The notes: generated from the sequence alone by a model not told the origin. A stretch of DNA of 64,000 nucleotides from Salinarimonas chemoclinalis (GCF_041514305.1 NZ_JBGMWH010000001.1:310001-374000), one strand, 5' to 3'; numbered from the stretch's first letter, positions 51,954 through 61,312 are shown. Program-made: numbers and translations.

Positions 51954-52850
51954 ATGCGGATTGGTCAGTTCAGGTGCTTCACGGCGGCTCGCCGGACGCT
52001 CGCCGCGGCGCTCGCGGGCGTGGCAGTCTCGGGCACGGCGGGTCTCGCGGCGTCGACCGCGGCGCTCGCGCAGGTCGGCCAGCCGGCCGACTGGCAGATC
52101 GCGATGCAGACGCCGGTGACGGCGACGGCGCAGAGCATGTACGGCTTCCACACGGCTCTCGTGTGGGTGATCACCGCCATCACGCTCTTCGTGGGCGCGC
52201 TGCTGCTCGTCGTCATCGTGCGCTACAACGAGCGCAAGAACCCGACGCCGTCCAAGACCTCCCACAACACCATGATCGAGGTCGCCTGGACGGTGATCCC
52301 GATCCTGATCCTGGTCGGCATCGCCATCCCCTCCTTCCGCATCCTGCGCGAGCAGCTCGTCATCCCCGAGCCGGACGTGATCGTGAAGGCGACCGGCCAT
52401 TCGTGGTACTGGTCCTACGAGTACCCGACCGATCAGGGCGGCTTCATCTTCGATTCGCTGATGCTGGAGGACGACGAGGCGGCCGCCGCAGGCCTGCCGC
52501 GCCTGCTCGCGGTGGACAACGAGGTCGTCGTTCCGGTGAACCGCGTGGTGAAGCTCCAGGTCACCTCGGCGGACGTGCTCCACGCCTTCGCCCTGCCGTC
52601 CTTCGGGCTGAAGATCGACGCCGTTCCGGGCCGCCTCAACGAGACCTGGTTCCAGGCGGAGCGCGAGGGCGTCTACTACGGCCAGTGCTCGGAGCTGTGC
52701 GGCGCGCGCCACGCCTTCATGCCGATCGCGATCCGCGTCGTCTCGGAGGCCGAGTACGCCTCCTGGCTGGCGGAGGCGCAGACGCGCTTCGCGTCGACCG
52801 AGTACGGCGCGACCCGCGTCGCCGCCACGATCGAGGAGCCGGCGCGCTGA
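51954..52850 (+). CDS. ctaC: Cytochrome c oxidase subunit II
   Basis: A 298-residue subunit with a signal-like N-terminus, two membrane spans (TALVWVITAITLFVGALLLVVI and IEVAWTVIPILILVGIAIPSF) and a periplasmic cupredoxin domain. The CuA ligands are in GQCSELCGARHAFMP and the electron entry tryptophan-rich loop is GHSWYWSYEYP. It accepts electrons from cytochrome c in the aa3-type oxidase. It starts the operon ctaC-D-B-(small)-G-E. Confidence 0.96.
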   Translation: MRIGQFRCFTAARRTLAAALAGVAVSGTAGLAASTAALAQVGQPADWQIAMQTPVTATAQSMYGFHTALVWVITAITLFVGALLLVVIVRYNERKNPTPSKTSHNTMIEVAWTVIPILILVGIAIPSFRILREQLVIPEPDVIVKATGHSWYWSYEYPTDQGGFIFDSLMLEDDEAAAAGLPRLLAVDNEVVVPVNRVVKLQVTSADVLHAFALPSFGLKIDAVPGRLNETWFQAEREGVYYGQCSELCGARHAFMPIAIRVVSEAEYASWLAEAQTRFASTEYGATRVAATIEEPAR

Positions 52851-52983
52851 GCGCGCCGATCCGGCGGCCGTCCGGCGCGAGCGCGCCGGCCCGATGAGTT
52901 CTCGGCGGCGCGCTTCCTTCGGCGCCGCCGGCGAGGTCAACATCCGAGACCGGCCCGACCGGGGCCGAGAGGGTTAGGACGAC

Positions 52984-54600
52984 ATGGCTACCGCGACCCA
53001 CGCCGCGCACGAGGGCGCGCACGACCATCCCACCGGATGGCGGCGCTGGATCTACTCGACGAACCACAAGGACATCGGCACGATGTACCTGATCTTCGCG
53101 TTCATCGCGGGTCTGGTCGGCGGTGCCCTGTCCATCGGGATTCGCCTGGAGCTCCAGGAGCCCGGGATGCAGTTCTTCACGAACCCGCAGACCTACAACG
53201 TGTTCGTGACCGGCCACGGCCTCATCATGGTGTTCTTCATGGTGATGCCGGCGCTGATCGGCGGCTTCGGCAACTGGTTCGTCCCGATCATGATCGGTGC
53301 GCCGGACATGGCGTTCCCGCGGATGAACAACATCTCCTTCTGGCTGACCGTCGCGGCCTTCTGCCTGCTCGTGCTCTCCCTCTTCGTCGAGGGCGCACCC
53401 GGCTCGCTCGGCTTCGGCGGCGGCTGGACGGTGTATCCGCCCCTGTCGACGATGGGCCATCCCGGCCCGGCGCTCGACTTCGCGATCCTGTCGCTGCACC
53501 TCGCCGGCGCGGCCTCGATCCTGGGCGCGATCAACTTCATCACCACGATCCTGAACATGCGCGCGCCGGGCATGACGCTGCACAAGATGCCGCTGTTCGC
53601 CTGGTCGATGCTGGTCACCGCCTTCCTGCTCCTGCTCGCGCTCCCGGTTCTCGCCGGCGCGATCACCATGCTGCTGACGGATCGCAACTTCGGCACGACG
53701 TTCTTCGACCCGGCCGGCGGCGGCGACCCGATCCTGTATCAGCACCTGTTCTGGTTCTTCGGCCACCCCGAAGTGTACATCATGATCCTGCCGGCCTTCG
53801 GGATCGTGTCGCACATCATCGCGACCTTCTCGAAGAAGCCGATCTTCGGCTATCTCGGCATGGCCTACGCCATGGTCGCCATCGGCGTCGTCGGCTTCGT
53901 CGTGTGGGCCCACCACATGTACACGGTCGGCCTCTCGCTGCAGACGCAGGCCTACTTCGTCTTCGCCACGATGGTGATCGCGGTGCCCACCGGCATCAAG
54001 ATCTTCTCCTGGATCGCGACGATGTGGGGCGGCTCGATCCGCTTCACCGCGGCCATGCAGTGGGCGGTGGGCTTCATCTTCCTGTTCACCGTGGGCGGCG
54101 TCACCGGCGTCGTGCTGGCGAACGCCTCGATCGACCGCTACATGCACGACACGTACTATGTCGTCGCGCACTTCCACTACGTGCTCTCGCTGGGCGCCGT
54201 GTTCATCATTTTCGCGGGCGTGTACTACTGGTTCCCGAAGATGACCGGCTACGTCTACCCGGAGTGGATCGGCAAGCTGCACTTCTGGATCTCGTTCATC
54301 GGCGCGAACGTGCTCTTCTTCCCGATGCACTTCCTCGGCCTCGCGGGCATGCCGCGCCGCTACGCGGACTACCCGGACGCGTTCGCGGGCTGGAACTTCG
54401 TCTCCTCGATGGGGTCGTACATCTTCGGGCTCGGCCTGCTGGTGTTCCTGTACGGCATCGTCGTGGCCTTCCGGCGCAAGGAGGTCGCGGGTGCGAACCC
54501 CTGGGGCGAGGGCGCGACGACGCTCGAATGGACCCTTCCGTCGCCGGTGCCGTTCCATCAGTTCGAGGAACTGCCGAAGATCGCGGACACCCGCCACTGA
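52984..54600 (+). CDS. ctaD: Cytochrome c oxidase subunit I
   Basis: A 538-residue subunit with twelve membrane spans, the catalytic core that binds haem a, haem a3 and CuB. Conserved features are FFGHPEVYIMILPAFG (CuB histidine and the cross-linked tyrosine), VVWAHHMYTVG (two further CuB histidines) and the late HFHYVLS haem ligands. FGNWFVPIMIGAPDMAFPRMN near residue 90 carries the D-channel region. This is the A-type haem-copper oxidase of aerobic alphaproteobacteria. AGGA lies before the ATG. Confidence 0.97.
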   Translation: MATATHAAHEGAHDHPTGWRRWIYSTNHKDIGTMYLIFAFIAGLVGGALSIGIRLELQEPGMQFFTNPQTYNVFVTGHGLIMVFFMVMPALIGGFGNWFVPIMIGAPDMAFPRMNNISFWLTVAAFCLLVLSLFVEGAPGSLGFGGGWTVYPPLSTMGHPGPALDFAILSLHLAGAASILGAINFITTILNMRAPGMTLHKMPLFAWSMLVTAFLLLLALPVLAGAITMLLTDRNFGTTFFDPAGGGDPILYQHLFWFFGHPEVYIMILPAFGIVSHIIATFSKKPIFGYLGMAYAMVAIGVVGFVVWAHHMYTVGLSLQTQAYFVFATMVIAVPTGIKIFSWIATMWGGSIRFTAAMQWAVGFIFLFTVGGVTGVVLANASIDRYMHDTYYVVAHFHYVLSLGAVFIIFAGVYYWFPKMTGYVYPEWIGKLHFWISFIGANVLFFPMHFLGLAGMPRRYADYPDAFAGWNFVSSMGSYIFGLGLLVFLYGIVVAFRRKEVAGANPWGEGATTLEWTLPSPVPFHQFEELPKIADTRH

Positions 54601-54610
54601 TCCTTCGTCC

Positions 54611-54637
54611 GGCCGGGCGGCCTCGCGCCGCCCGGCC
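54611..54637 (+). terminator. Perfect 11-base hairpin after ctaD
   Basis: GGCCGGGCGGC and GCCGCCCGGCC flank the loop CTCGC, 10 bases after the ctaD stop, followed by CCTCTCC. It may partly terminate or stabilise the ctaC-ctaD message ahead of the assembly genes. Confidence 0.5.
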
Positions 54638-54778
54638 CCTCTCCGGAGCGTCGCACGCGGCGCTGCGGGGAGGGGCCGGACCCGGGCTCCCTTCTCCGAG
54701 ATCCGCGCGGCGACCCGCGCGGGTCGATCCCGTGACGCGGGGCCGACGCCCCGAAGAGCAGAGACGACGCCCGATCTC

Positions 54779-55753
54779 ATGACCGTGATGACCGACCACG
54801 CGCCTCGGGCGCGGCCCGCGCCCACCGCCATCGGCGGCTCGACGGCCGAGGCCGGCGACTACCTGGCGCTGCTGAAGCCGCGGGTGATGTTCCTCGTCGT
54901 GTTCACGGCGCTCGTCGGCATGGTCGTCGTCGAGAGCACGGTGCACCCGATCGTCGCCTTCGCCGCGCTCGTCGCGATCGCGGTGGGGGCCGGCGCGTCC
55001 GGCGCGCTCAACATGTGGTGGGACGCCGACATCGACGCGGTGATGACGCGCACCCGCAAGCGCCCGATCCCGGACGGGCGCGTCGCGCCCGGCGAGGCGC
55101 TCGCCTTCGGGCTGACGCTCTCGATCGGCTCGGTGCTCACGCTCGGCCTCGTGGCGAACTGGCTCGCCGCCGGCTTCCTGGCCTTCACGATCTTCTTCTA
55201 CGCCGTCGTCTACTCGATGTGGCTCAAGCGCGCGACGCCGCAGAACATCGTCATCGGCGGCGCCGCCGGCGCCTTCCCGCCCATGGTGGCGGACGCCGCG
55301 GTCACCGGCTCGCTCGGCATCGAGACGGCGGTGCTGTTCGCGATCATCTTCCTGTGGACGCCGCCGCACTTCTGGGCGCTCGCCCTCGTCAAGTCGGGCG
55401 ACTACGCCCGCGCGGGCGTGCCGATGCTGCCCAACGTCGCCGGTCCCGACGAGACCCGCCGACAGATCTGGCTCTACACGCTCGTCTTCGTGCCCGTGAC
55501 GCTCCTGCCGATCCCGCTCGGCTTCGGCGGTCTCGCCTACGCGGTGATCGGCGGTGCGACCGCGCTCGCCATGCTCGGCCTGACCTGGCGCGTCTACCGC
55601 ATCCGCGAGGGCGAGGAGGCGGCCAGGGCGGCGCAGCGCCTGTTCGGCTTCACCATCCTGCACCTGTTCATCCTGTTCGCGGTGCTGCTCGCCGAGCACG
55701 GCCTCGGGCTCTACCGCGCCGTGCCCGCCCTCGTGATCCCGGGGATGGCGTGA
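54779..55753 (+). CDS. ctaB: Protoheme IX farnesyltransferase (haem O synthase)
   Basis: A 324-residue UbiA-family membrane prenyltransferase with about nine spans. The first aspartate-rich site is NMWWDADIDAVMTRTRKRP and the second loop is LWTPPHFWALALVKSGDYARAGVPM; both match CtaB/CyoE. It adds the farnesyl chain to haem B for haem A synthesis. Start candidates are ATG 54779 or ATG 54788; neither has a strong ribosome binding site. Its stop overlaps the next gene (TGATG). Confidence 0.95.
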   Translation: MTVMTDHAPRARPAPTAIGGSTAEAGDYLALLKPRVMFLVVFTALVGMVVVESTVHPIVAFAALVAIAVGAGASGALNMWWDADIDAVMTRTRKRPIPDGRVAPGEALAFGLTLSIGSVLTLGLVANWLAAGFLAFTIFFYAVVYSMWLKRATPQNIVIGGAAGAFPPMVADAAVTGSLGIETAVLFAIIFLWTPPHFWALALVKSGDYARAGVPMLPNVAGPDETRRQIWLYTLVFVPVTLLPIPLGFGGLAYAVIGGATALAMLGLTWRVYRIREGEEAARAAQRLFGFTILHLFILFAVLLAEHGLGLYRAVPALVIPGMA

Positions 55754-55941
55754 TGGCGCGGGCGGGCGAGAACCACGACGCGCACGAGGCGACGCCGGAG
55801 GAGCGCGAGGCGGAGGCGTTCCGCAAGCGCCGTCGCGGGCGCTCGATCGCGCTCGCGATCGTGCTCGCCGCGCTGGTGGCGCTGTTCTATGCGGTGACCA
55901 TCGTCAAGATGGGTCCCGGCGTGCTCGATCGGCCGCTGTGA
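55753..55941 (+). CDS. Small oxidase assembly protein (CoxF-like)
   Basis: A 62-residue protein with a charged N-terminus (ATPEEREAEAFRKRRRGRS) and one hydrophobic span (IALAIVLAALVALFYAVTIVKMG). Its shape and position between ctaB and ctaG match the short protein called CoxF or cytochrome oxidase small assembly protein in rhizobia. The ATG overlaps the ctaB stop as TGATG. Function in aa3 oxidase assembly is inferred only from context. Confidence 0.82.
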   Translation: MARAGENHDAHEATPEEREAEAFRKRRRGRSIALAIVLAALVALFYAVTIVKMGPGVLDRPL

Positions 55942-55974
55942 GCCGGCGTCCCTGAGCCTGGAGGAGGCGACCCG

Positions 55975-56622
55975 ATGACCGACACGACGCAGACCACGAC
56001 CGCCGATCAGGGCCGCGCCGTGCGCCGAACTGTGGTGACCTGCGTGAGCGTCGCCGCCGGGATGATCGGCCTCGCCTACGCCTCCGTGCCGCTCTACGAC
56101 CTGTTCTGCCGCATCACCGGCTTCGGCGGGACGCCGATCGTCGGCACGGCGGAGGCGGGCACCGTGCTCGACGAGACGGTGAACGTGCGCTTCGACGCCA
56201 ACGTCTCGCGGGATCTCGGCTGGCGCTTCGCGGCGGAGGCGCCGCAGATCGAGGTGCGCATCGGCGAGACGCAGACGGTGTTCTACCGGGTCTCGAACCC
56301 GTCCGACGAGGCGCGCGCCGGGGTTGCGACCTTCAACGTCACGCCGGCGATCGCGGGGCAGTACTTCGTCAAGCTGCAGTGCTTCTGCTTCACCGAGAAC
56401 ACGCTCGCCGCCGGCGAGACGATGGATTCGGCGGTGATGTTCTACATCGATCCGGCGATCGTCGAGGACCCCGCGGCGCGGGAGATCTCCACGATCACCT
56501 TGTCCTACACCTATTTTCCGTCCAAGAACGGCCTGCCGGAGGACGACCTGGCGGACCTGGACGGCGACACCCTCACCAACGCGACGGCGCCCACACCCCA
56601 GGCAGCGCCGTCCACCCTGTGA
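55975..56622 (+). CDS. ctaG: Cytochrome c oxidase assembly protein CtaG/Cox11
   Basis: A 215-residue copper chaperone: one N-terminal membrane span (VVTCVSVAAGMIGLAYASVPLY), then a periplasmic immunoglobulin-like domain with the copper-binding LQCFCFTEN (two cysteines). It delivers copper to the CuB site of subunit I. The segment PLYDLFCRITGFGGT is highly conserved. A GGAGG lies eight bases before the ATG. Confidence 0.96.
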   Translation: MTDTTQTTTADQGRAVRRTVVTCVSVAAGMIGLAYASVPLYDLFCRITGFGGTPIVGTAEAGTVLDETVNVRFDANVSRDLGWRFAAEAPQIEVRIGETQTVFYRVSNPSDEARAGVATFNVTPAIAGQYFVKLQCFCFTENTLAAGETMDSAVMFYIDPAIVEDPAAREISTITLSYTYFPSKNGLPEDDLADLDGDTLTNATAPTPQAAPSTL

Positions 56623-56687
56623 GCAACGACGCGGGACGTTCCCTCCCCGGGGGGACGCGAGAGAAGGCACCGGAGACCTAGAGAGCC

Positions 56688-57530
56688 ATGGCCGACGCCC
56701 ACGCCAAGAAGCACGACTATCATCTCGTCGACCCGAGCCCGTGGCCGTTCATCGGCTCGGTCAGCGCCTTCGTCCTCGCGGTCGGGTTCATCACCTTCAT
56801 CCGCGGCATGCCGATCGCCGGCCTCCAGATCGGCGGGCTGATCTTCGGGCTGGGCCTGATCGGCGTCCTCTACACCATGGCCGGGTGGTGGATGGACGTG
56901 ATCAAGGAGGCGCGCCAGGGCGACCACACCCGCGTGGTGCAGCTCCATCACCGCTACGGCATGATCATGTTCATCGCCTCCGAGGTGATGTTCTTCGTGG
57001 CCTGGTTCTGGGCCTATTTCGACGTGGCCCTCTTCCCCGACGCGGCGATCCAGTTCCAGCGCACCGAGATCACCGGCGGCGCCTGGCCCCCGGCGGGCAT
57101 CGAGACCTTCGACCCGTGGCATCTGCCGCTGTTCGGCACGCTCGTGCTGCTGACGTCCGGCACGACGATCACCTGGGCGCACCACGCGCTGCTCGAGGAC
57201 GATCGCCAGGGGCTCAAGTGGGGCCTGTGGCTGACCGTGGCGCTGGGCGTGTTCTTCACGATCCTGCAGATCTACGAGTACAGCCACGCGCACTTCTCGT
57301 TCTCGGGCCACATCTACGGTGCGACCTTCTTCATGGCGACGGGCTTCCACGGGGCGCACGTCATCATCGGGACGATCTTCCTCGCCGTGTGCCTGTGGCG
57401 CGTCTACCTGAACCACTTCACCACGAAGCAGCATCTCGGCTTCGAGTTCGCCGCCTGGTACTGGCACTTCGTCGACGTGGTCTGGCTGTTCCTGTTCGCA
57501 GCGATCTACGTCTACGGCTACGGCGGCTGA
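56688..57530 (+). CDS. ctaE: Cytochrome c oxidase subunit III
   Basis: A 280-residue seven-span membrane subunit. Conserved parts include the start KHDYHLVDPSPWPFIGS, the amphipathic GWWMDVIKEARQGDHT, the carboxylate-bearing ASEVMFFVAWFWAYF and the C-terminal FEFAAWYWHFVDVVWLFLF. It stabilises proton uptake by subunit I. A hairpin follows the gene. Confidence 0.97.
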   Translation: MADAHAKKHDYHLVDPSPWPFIGSVSAFVLAVGFITFIRGMPIAGLQIGGLIFGLGLIGVLYTMAGWWMDVIKEARQGDHTRVVQLHHRYGMIMFIASEVMFFVAWFWAYFDVALFPDAAIQFQRTEITGGAWPPAGIETFDPWHLPLFGTLVLLTSGTTITWAHHALLEDDRQGLKWGLWLTVALGVFFTILQIYEYSHAHFSFSGHIYGATFFMATGFHGAHVIIGTIFLAVCLWRVYLNHFTTKQHLGFEFAAWYWHFVDVVWLFLFAAIYVYGYGG

Positions 57531-57554
57531 CGCAGCCCGCGCGCATCCCCATAT

Positions 57555-57580
57555 GAAGGGCGGCGGCTTCGCCGCCCTTC
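57555..57580 (+). terminator. Perfect 11-base hairpin after ctaE
   Basis: GAAGGGCGGCG and CGCCGCCCTTC flank GCTT, 24 bases after the ctaE stop. The following bases (GTCGTTC) are not a U-tract, so termination is likely partial and the next genes may be read through. Confidence 0.5.
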
Positions 57581-57608
57581 GTCGTTCACGGTAGAGGTTC
57601 TTTCGATC

Positions 57609-57986
57609 ATGGCCCATCGCCCCGGATCCGAGCCGCCCCCGATTCCCGCAGGCGCCAAGGGCCGCTGCCCGCGCTGCGGGGAGGGGCGGATGTTCGACGG
57701 GTACCTCACGGTGCGCGCGCGCTGCGAGGCCTGCGATCTCGACTACGGCTTCGCCGACGCCGCGGACGGGCCCGCCGTGTTCGTGATGTTCATCGTCGGA
57801 TTCCTGGTCGTGGGGCTCGCGCTGTGGGTGGAGTTCGCCTACACGCCGCCGGTGTGGGTTCACATCGCGCTGTGGTTCCCGCTCACCGCGATCCTCAGCC
57901 TCGCCATCATCCGACCGCTGAAGGGGGTGATGATCGCGCTGCAATACCACCACAGGGCCGAGGAAGGCCGTCTCGAGAGCGAGTGA
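57609..57986 (+). CDS. DUF983 family membrane protein
   Basis: A 125-residue protein with a zinc-ribbon-like head (CPRCGEG and CEACDLDYG, two CxxC pairs) followed by two membrane spans (AVFVMFIVGFLVVGLALWVEF and IALWFPLTAILSLAII). DUF983 proteins sit in cytochrome oxidase clusters of most alphaproteobacteria, between subunit III and SURF1, and are presumed assembly factors, but no function is proven. The upstream leader is short and lacks a strong ribosome binding site. Confidence 0.9.
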   Translation: MAHRPGSEPPPIPAGAKGRCPRCGEGRMFDGYLTVRARCEACDLDYGFADAADGPAVFVMFIVGFLVVGLALWVEFAYTPPVWVHIALWFPLTAILSLAIIRPLKGVMIALQYHHRAEEGRLESE

Positions 57987-58000
57987 GGGAGGTCGAGGCC

Positions 58001-58768
58001 ATGGCGGCGCGCACCCTGAGCGAGAACGAGACCGCCCCGCCGCGCTGGCGGTCGCTGATCATGGCGGGAGTCGCGACGCTGGTCTCGCTCGCCATCCTGA
58101 TCGCGCTCGGCAGTTGGCAGCTCCAGCGCCTCGCCTGGAAGGAGGGGCTCATCGCCCAGATCGAGGCGCGGGCGTGGGGCGCGCCGGGCGAGATCCTGCC
58201 CGAGGCGCAGTGGGACGGCTTCTCGCGCGACGCGCAGGAATACCGCCGCGTCCGCGTCACCGGCTCGTACCGCTTCGCGGACGAGGTCGCCGTGCACGGG
58301 CTCCTGCCGGGCGAGACCCGTGGCCAGCCGCTCCAGGGCTACTACCTGCTCACCCCGCTCGTGCTCGACACGGGGGCGATCGTCGTCGTCAACCGCGGCT
58401 TCGTGCCGACCCCGCTCCTGTCCGAGGCGGCGCGGCCCGAGGGCGCCGTGACGGTGGAGGGGCTGGTGCGGGGCAGCGAGGCGCGCACGGCCTTCGTGCC
58501 CGAGAACGATCCCGCCGCCGACGAATGGTTCACCCGCGACCTCGCCGCGATCGCGGATGCGCGCGGGCTCGAGCGCGTGGCGCCGTTCTACGTCGACGCC
58601 GTCCTCGACGCGGATGCGCCGGCCCCGTGGCCGCGCGGCGGCGCGACCGTGCTCGCGCCGTCCAACAACCACCTGCAATACGCCTTCACCTGGTTCGGCC
58701 TCGCCGCGGTGCTCGTCGCGGTGTTCGGCGTCTTCTCCTGGAAGTGGATGCGCGGCCGCGCGGCGTGA
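58001..58768 (+). CDS. SURF1 family cytochrome oxidase assembly protein
   Basis: A 255-residue protein with membrane spans at both ends (LIMAGVATLVSLAILIALGSW and YAFTWFGLAAVLVAVFGVFSW) and a periplasmic domain in between containing RRVRVTGSYRFADEVAVHG and the conserved NHLQYAFTWFGLA. SURF1 binds haem A and helps put it into subunit I. The ATG at 58001 has GGGAGG eight bases upstream and lies 14 bases after the DUF983 gene. Confidence 0.94.
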   Translation: MAARTLSENETAPPRWRSLIMAGVATLVSLAILIALGSWQLQRLAWKEGLIAQIEARAWGAPGEILPEAQWDGFSRDAQEYRRVRVTGSYRFADEVAVHGLLPGETRGQPLQGYYLLTPLVLDTGAIVVVNRGFVPTPLLSEAARPEGAVTVEGLVRGSEARTAFVPENDPAADEWFTRDLAAIADARGLERVAPFYVDAVLDADAPAPWPRGGATVLAPSNNHLQYAFTWFGLAAVLVAVFGVFSWKWMRGRAA

Positions 58769-58860
58769 GCCGCCCTGCCGGCGCTTCGCGGCACTGGACC
58801 CGTGACCCTCGGGCGGGGTAGGCAGGACGGCGTCCGCCACGCGTGCAGGGGAGCCGATTC

Positions 58861-59457
58861 GTGGATTACTGCGTCCTCGACGTCGAGACGGCCAGCAGCG
58901 ATTGCGGCTCGATCTGCCAGATCGGCATCGTCCGGGTGGCCGACGGCGCGATCGTCGAGGAGCACGTCACGCTCGTCGACCCGCGCTGCGGCTTCTCGCC
59001 CTTCAACATCCGCGTCCACGGCATCCGGCCGGAGGACGTCGCCGGCGCGCCGACCTTCAGGGGTCTCTACGCGGAGCTGCGCGAGCGGCTGACCGGGCGG
59101 CTCGTGGTCCAGCAGGGTGGCTTCGACAAGACCGCGCTGGCGCGGGCGGCGGCGGCCTGCGGGCGCGCCGAGATCAACGCGCGCTGGATCAACAACGTCT
59201 CGGTCGCGCGCCGCGCCTGGCCCGGGCTGCCCGGCTACGGGCTCGCCAAGATGGCCGCGCGGCTGGGCCTGAGCTTCCGCCACCACGACGCGCTCGAGGA
59301 CGCGCGGGTGACGCAGGCGATCTTCGCGCGCGCGGTGGCGGAGACCGGCATCCCCCCGCACGAATGGCCCGCCCGCCTCGCGGCTCCGACCCCGCGCAAG
59401 GCGCCCGCGCGCAAGGCGACGCTGGCGCAGGGGGGCGCGGCGGCTCCGGCTGAGTGA
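58861..59457 (+). CDS. DEDDh-family 3'-5' exonuclease
   Basis: A 198-residue RNase T/DnaQ-like exonuclease domain. The metal ligands are in YCVLDVETAS (DxE motif), GGFDKTAL and the His-Asp pair of FRHHDALEDAR. There are no polymerase or BRCT domains. It could be a stand-alone proofreading-like or RNA-processing nuclease; the substrate is unknown. I prefer the GTG at 58861 (GGGGAG, seven-base spacing) over a GTG at 58843. The C-terminal 30 residues are low-complexity (KAPARKATLA). Confidence 0.85.
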   Translation: MDYCVLDVETASSDCGSICQIGIVRVADGAIVEEHVTLVDPRCGFSPFNIRVHGIRPEDVAGAPTFRGLYAELRERLTGRLVVQQGGFDKTALARAAAACGRAEINARWINNVSVARRAWPGLPGYGLAKMAARLGLSFRHHDALEDARVTQAIFARAVAETGIPPHEWPARLAAPTPRKAPARKATLAQGGAAAPAE

Positions 59458-59529
59458 GGCAGAAGCGGCTGCGCTGGCGAGATCGGAGCGGGAGGGGCGG
59501 GGTAGTCGGAGGAGGTCGGCGCGGGCAAT

Positions 59530-59725
59530 CTCCTTCCCTGCAGGGGAAGGTGGCGCCGGCGGAGCCGGTGACGGATGGGGCGCGGCGCGAAGCGACGCGT
59601 TCCGCGAAGCGGAAGCCGCCGTGTCCGGCATCGAGCCGCCGTTTCGGCTTCGCCGAACGCGCGTCCCGCGCGCCCATCCGTCTCGTCGGCGTCGCCGCCG
59701 AGCCACCTTCTCCTACAGGGAAGGA
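59530..59725. repeat. Palindromic intergenic element, copy A
   Basis: About 195 bases with arms CCTTCCCTGCAGGGGAAGG at the left end and CCTACAGGGAAGG at the right end, each next to a GGTGGC or its complement GCCACC; further inside are GGATGGGGCGCG and its complement CGCGCCCATCC. The central part has AGCGACGCGTTCCGCGAAGCGGA and CGGCTTCGCCGAACGCG. It can fold as one long interrupted hairpin. A second copy is at 63591-63785. It lies between the exonuclease gene and the glycine riboswitch. Confidence 0.85.
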
Positions 59726-59860
59726 CAGGGGGGGGCGAGCTTGCTCCGGGATTTGGGTAGCCGCCCGTCCTGCCCACCGCACGACCACCCCTGCTCGGCT
59801 TTTGCTCACGCCCGCCGATTGACTTCCCGGGGGGCGAGGCTACAACGTCACCAGCCGCAC

Positions 59861-60070
59861 GATCCCCGCGGGAGAGACCGGGCCCCGAGCCCGGCGCCGA
59901 AGGCGCAACCGCCCCGGAAACGCTCAGGCAGACGGACCGCGGGGAGCTGGCACTCTGGAAAGCGGCGGAGCCCGTTCGCTCCGCCCACCGAAGGGCGTAA
60001 CCGTTCGTGGAGCCGGGATCACGCCCCGGGCCGCGGCGGGAAATCTCTCAGGTCGAGGACAGAGGGGGCG
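59861..60070 (+). promoter_or_regulatory. Tandem glycine riboswitch
   Basis: Two consecutive glycine aptamers. The first (59861-59946) is closed by CCCCGCG (59864-59870) pairing with CGCGGGG (59938-59944) and holds the conserved GCGCCGAAGGCGCAACC, CGCTCAGGCAGACGGACCGC. The second (about 59950-60070) has CACCGAAGGGCGTAACC, AAATCTCTCAGGTCGAGGAC and AGAGGGGG. The cores match the known glycine riboswitch pattern and stand 63 bases upstream of gcvT. Glycine binding should switch on the cleavage operon when glycine is plentiful. No terminator is clear, so control may be at translation. Confidence 0.92.
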
Positions 60071-60132
60071 CGCAACGGAGGTTCGTCCGCGAGCCGTCGG
60101 CGCGTCCGTCCACCTTCGACCGAGAGGCACCC

Positions 60133-61281
60133 ATGGCCGACACCGTCGCCGGATCCGCCGACACGCTGGCTCGGACGCCCCTTCACGCGCGGCACGTGGA
60201 CGCGGGCGCGCGCATCGTGCCCTTCGCGGGCTGGGCGATGCCGGTGCAGTACCCGACCGGCATCCTCGCCGAGCACCTGTGGACGCGCTCCCGGGCCGGC
60301 CTGTTCGACGTCTCGCACATGGGCCAGGCGACCCTCGTCGGCCCCGATCACGAGACCACGGCGCGCGCGCTCGAGACGCTCGTGCCCGCCGCCATCCGCG
60401 AGCTCGCGCCCGGCCAGCAGCGCTACACCCAGCTCCTCACCGACGAGGGCGGCATCCTCGACGACCTCATGGTGTCCCGCCCGCTCGCGGATGCGGACCA
60501 GGGCAGGCTCCACCTCGTCGTCAACGCCGGCACCAAGGAGGGCGACTACGCCCACATGGTGGCGCGGCTGCCGGCGAACCTGCGCCTCGAGCGACACGAC
60601 GACCGTGCGCTCCTCGCGCTCCAGGGGCCGGCGGCCGAGGCGGTGATGGCGGATGCGGGCGCGGCCGACGCCGTCGCGCTGACCTTCATGCGCACGGCGC
60701 GCATCCGGCTCCACGGCTTCGACGTCCACGTCTCCCGCTCGGGCTACACCGGCGAGGACGGCTGGGAGATCTCGGTCTCGGCCGCGGACGCGCCGGCCTT
60801 GTGGGACGCGCTCCTCGCGGACGAGCGGGTCGAGCCGATCGGGCTCGGCGCACGCGATTCGCTGCGCCTCGAGGCGGGGCTGTGCCTCTACGGTCACGAC
60901 ATCGACACGACGACGAGCCCCGTCGAGGCGGGGCTCACCTGGTCGATCCAGAAGCGCCGCCGCGAGGACGGTGGCTTCCCGGGCGCCGCGCGCATCCAGC
61001 GCGAGCTCGCCGGGGGGGCCGCGCGCACGCGCGTCGGCATCGCGCTCGAGGGCCGTGCGCCGGCCCGCGAGGGCGCGCCGATCACGACGCCGGACGGGGA
61101 GGGCGTCGGCGTCGTCACCTCGGGCGGCTTCGGGCCGAGCGTCGAGCGGCCGATCGTCATGGGCTACGTGACGCCGCAGGCGGCTGCGGTCGGCACCGCG
61201 CTGCACTGCGTCGTGCGCGGCAAGCCGCTTTCCGGCCTCGTCGTGCCGATGCCCTTCACGCCCGCCCGCTTCAAGCGCTGA
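60133..61281 (+). CDS. gcvT: Glycine cleavage system T protein (aminomethyltransferase)
   Basis: A 382-residue folate-dependent enzyme. Seen are VPFAGWAMPVQYPTGILAEH, LFDVSHMGQ, the SRSGYTGEDGWEIS folate-binding stretch and GLGARDSLRLEAGLCLYGHDI. It takes the aminomethyl group from the H protein to make methylene-tetrahydrofolate and ammonia. The start is ATG 60133, preceded by GAGAGG; the open frame further upstream runs through the riboswitch and is non-coding. First gene of the gcv operon. Confidence 0.96.
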   Translation: MADTVAGSADTLARTPLHARHVDAGARIVPFAGWAMPVQYPTGILAEHLWTRSRAGLFDVSHMGQATLVGPDHETTARALETLVPAAIRELAPGQQRYTQLLTDEGGILDDLMVSRPLADADQGRLHLVVNAGTKEGDYAHMVARLPANLRLERHDDRALLALQGPAAEAVMADAGAADAVALTFMRTARIRLHGFDVHVSRSGYTGEDGWEISVSAADAPALWDALLADERVEPIGLGARDSLRLEAGLCLYGHDIDTTTSPVEAGLTWSIQKRRREDGGFPGAARIQRELAGGAARTRVGIALEGRAPAREGAPITTPDGEGVGVVTSGGFGPSVERPIVMGYVTPQAAAVGTALHCVVRGKPLSGLVVPMPFTPARFKR

Positions 61282-61312
61282 GACCGACAGAGAGCCGCAT
61301 CAGGAGGCCGTC

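Noticed and set aside
59575..59822. Arg/Ser-rich peptides read from the palindromic element
   Set aside because: They arise from the repeat itself in several frames and do not resemble any protein family.
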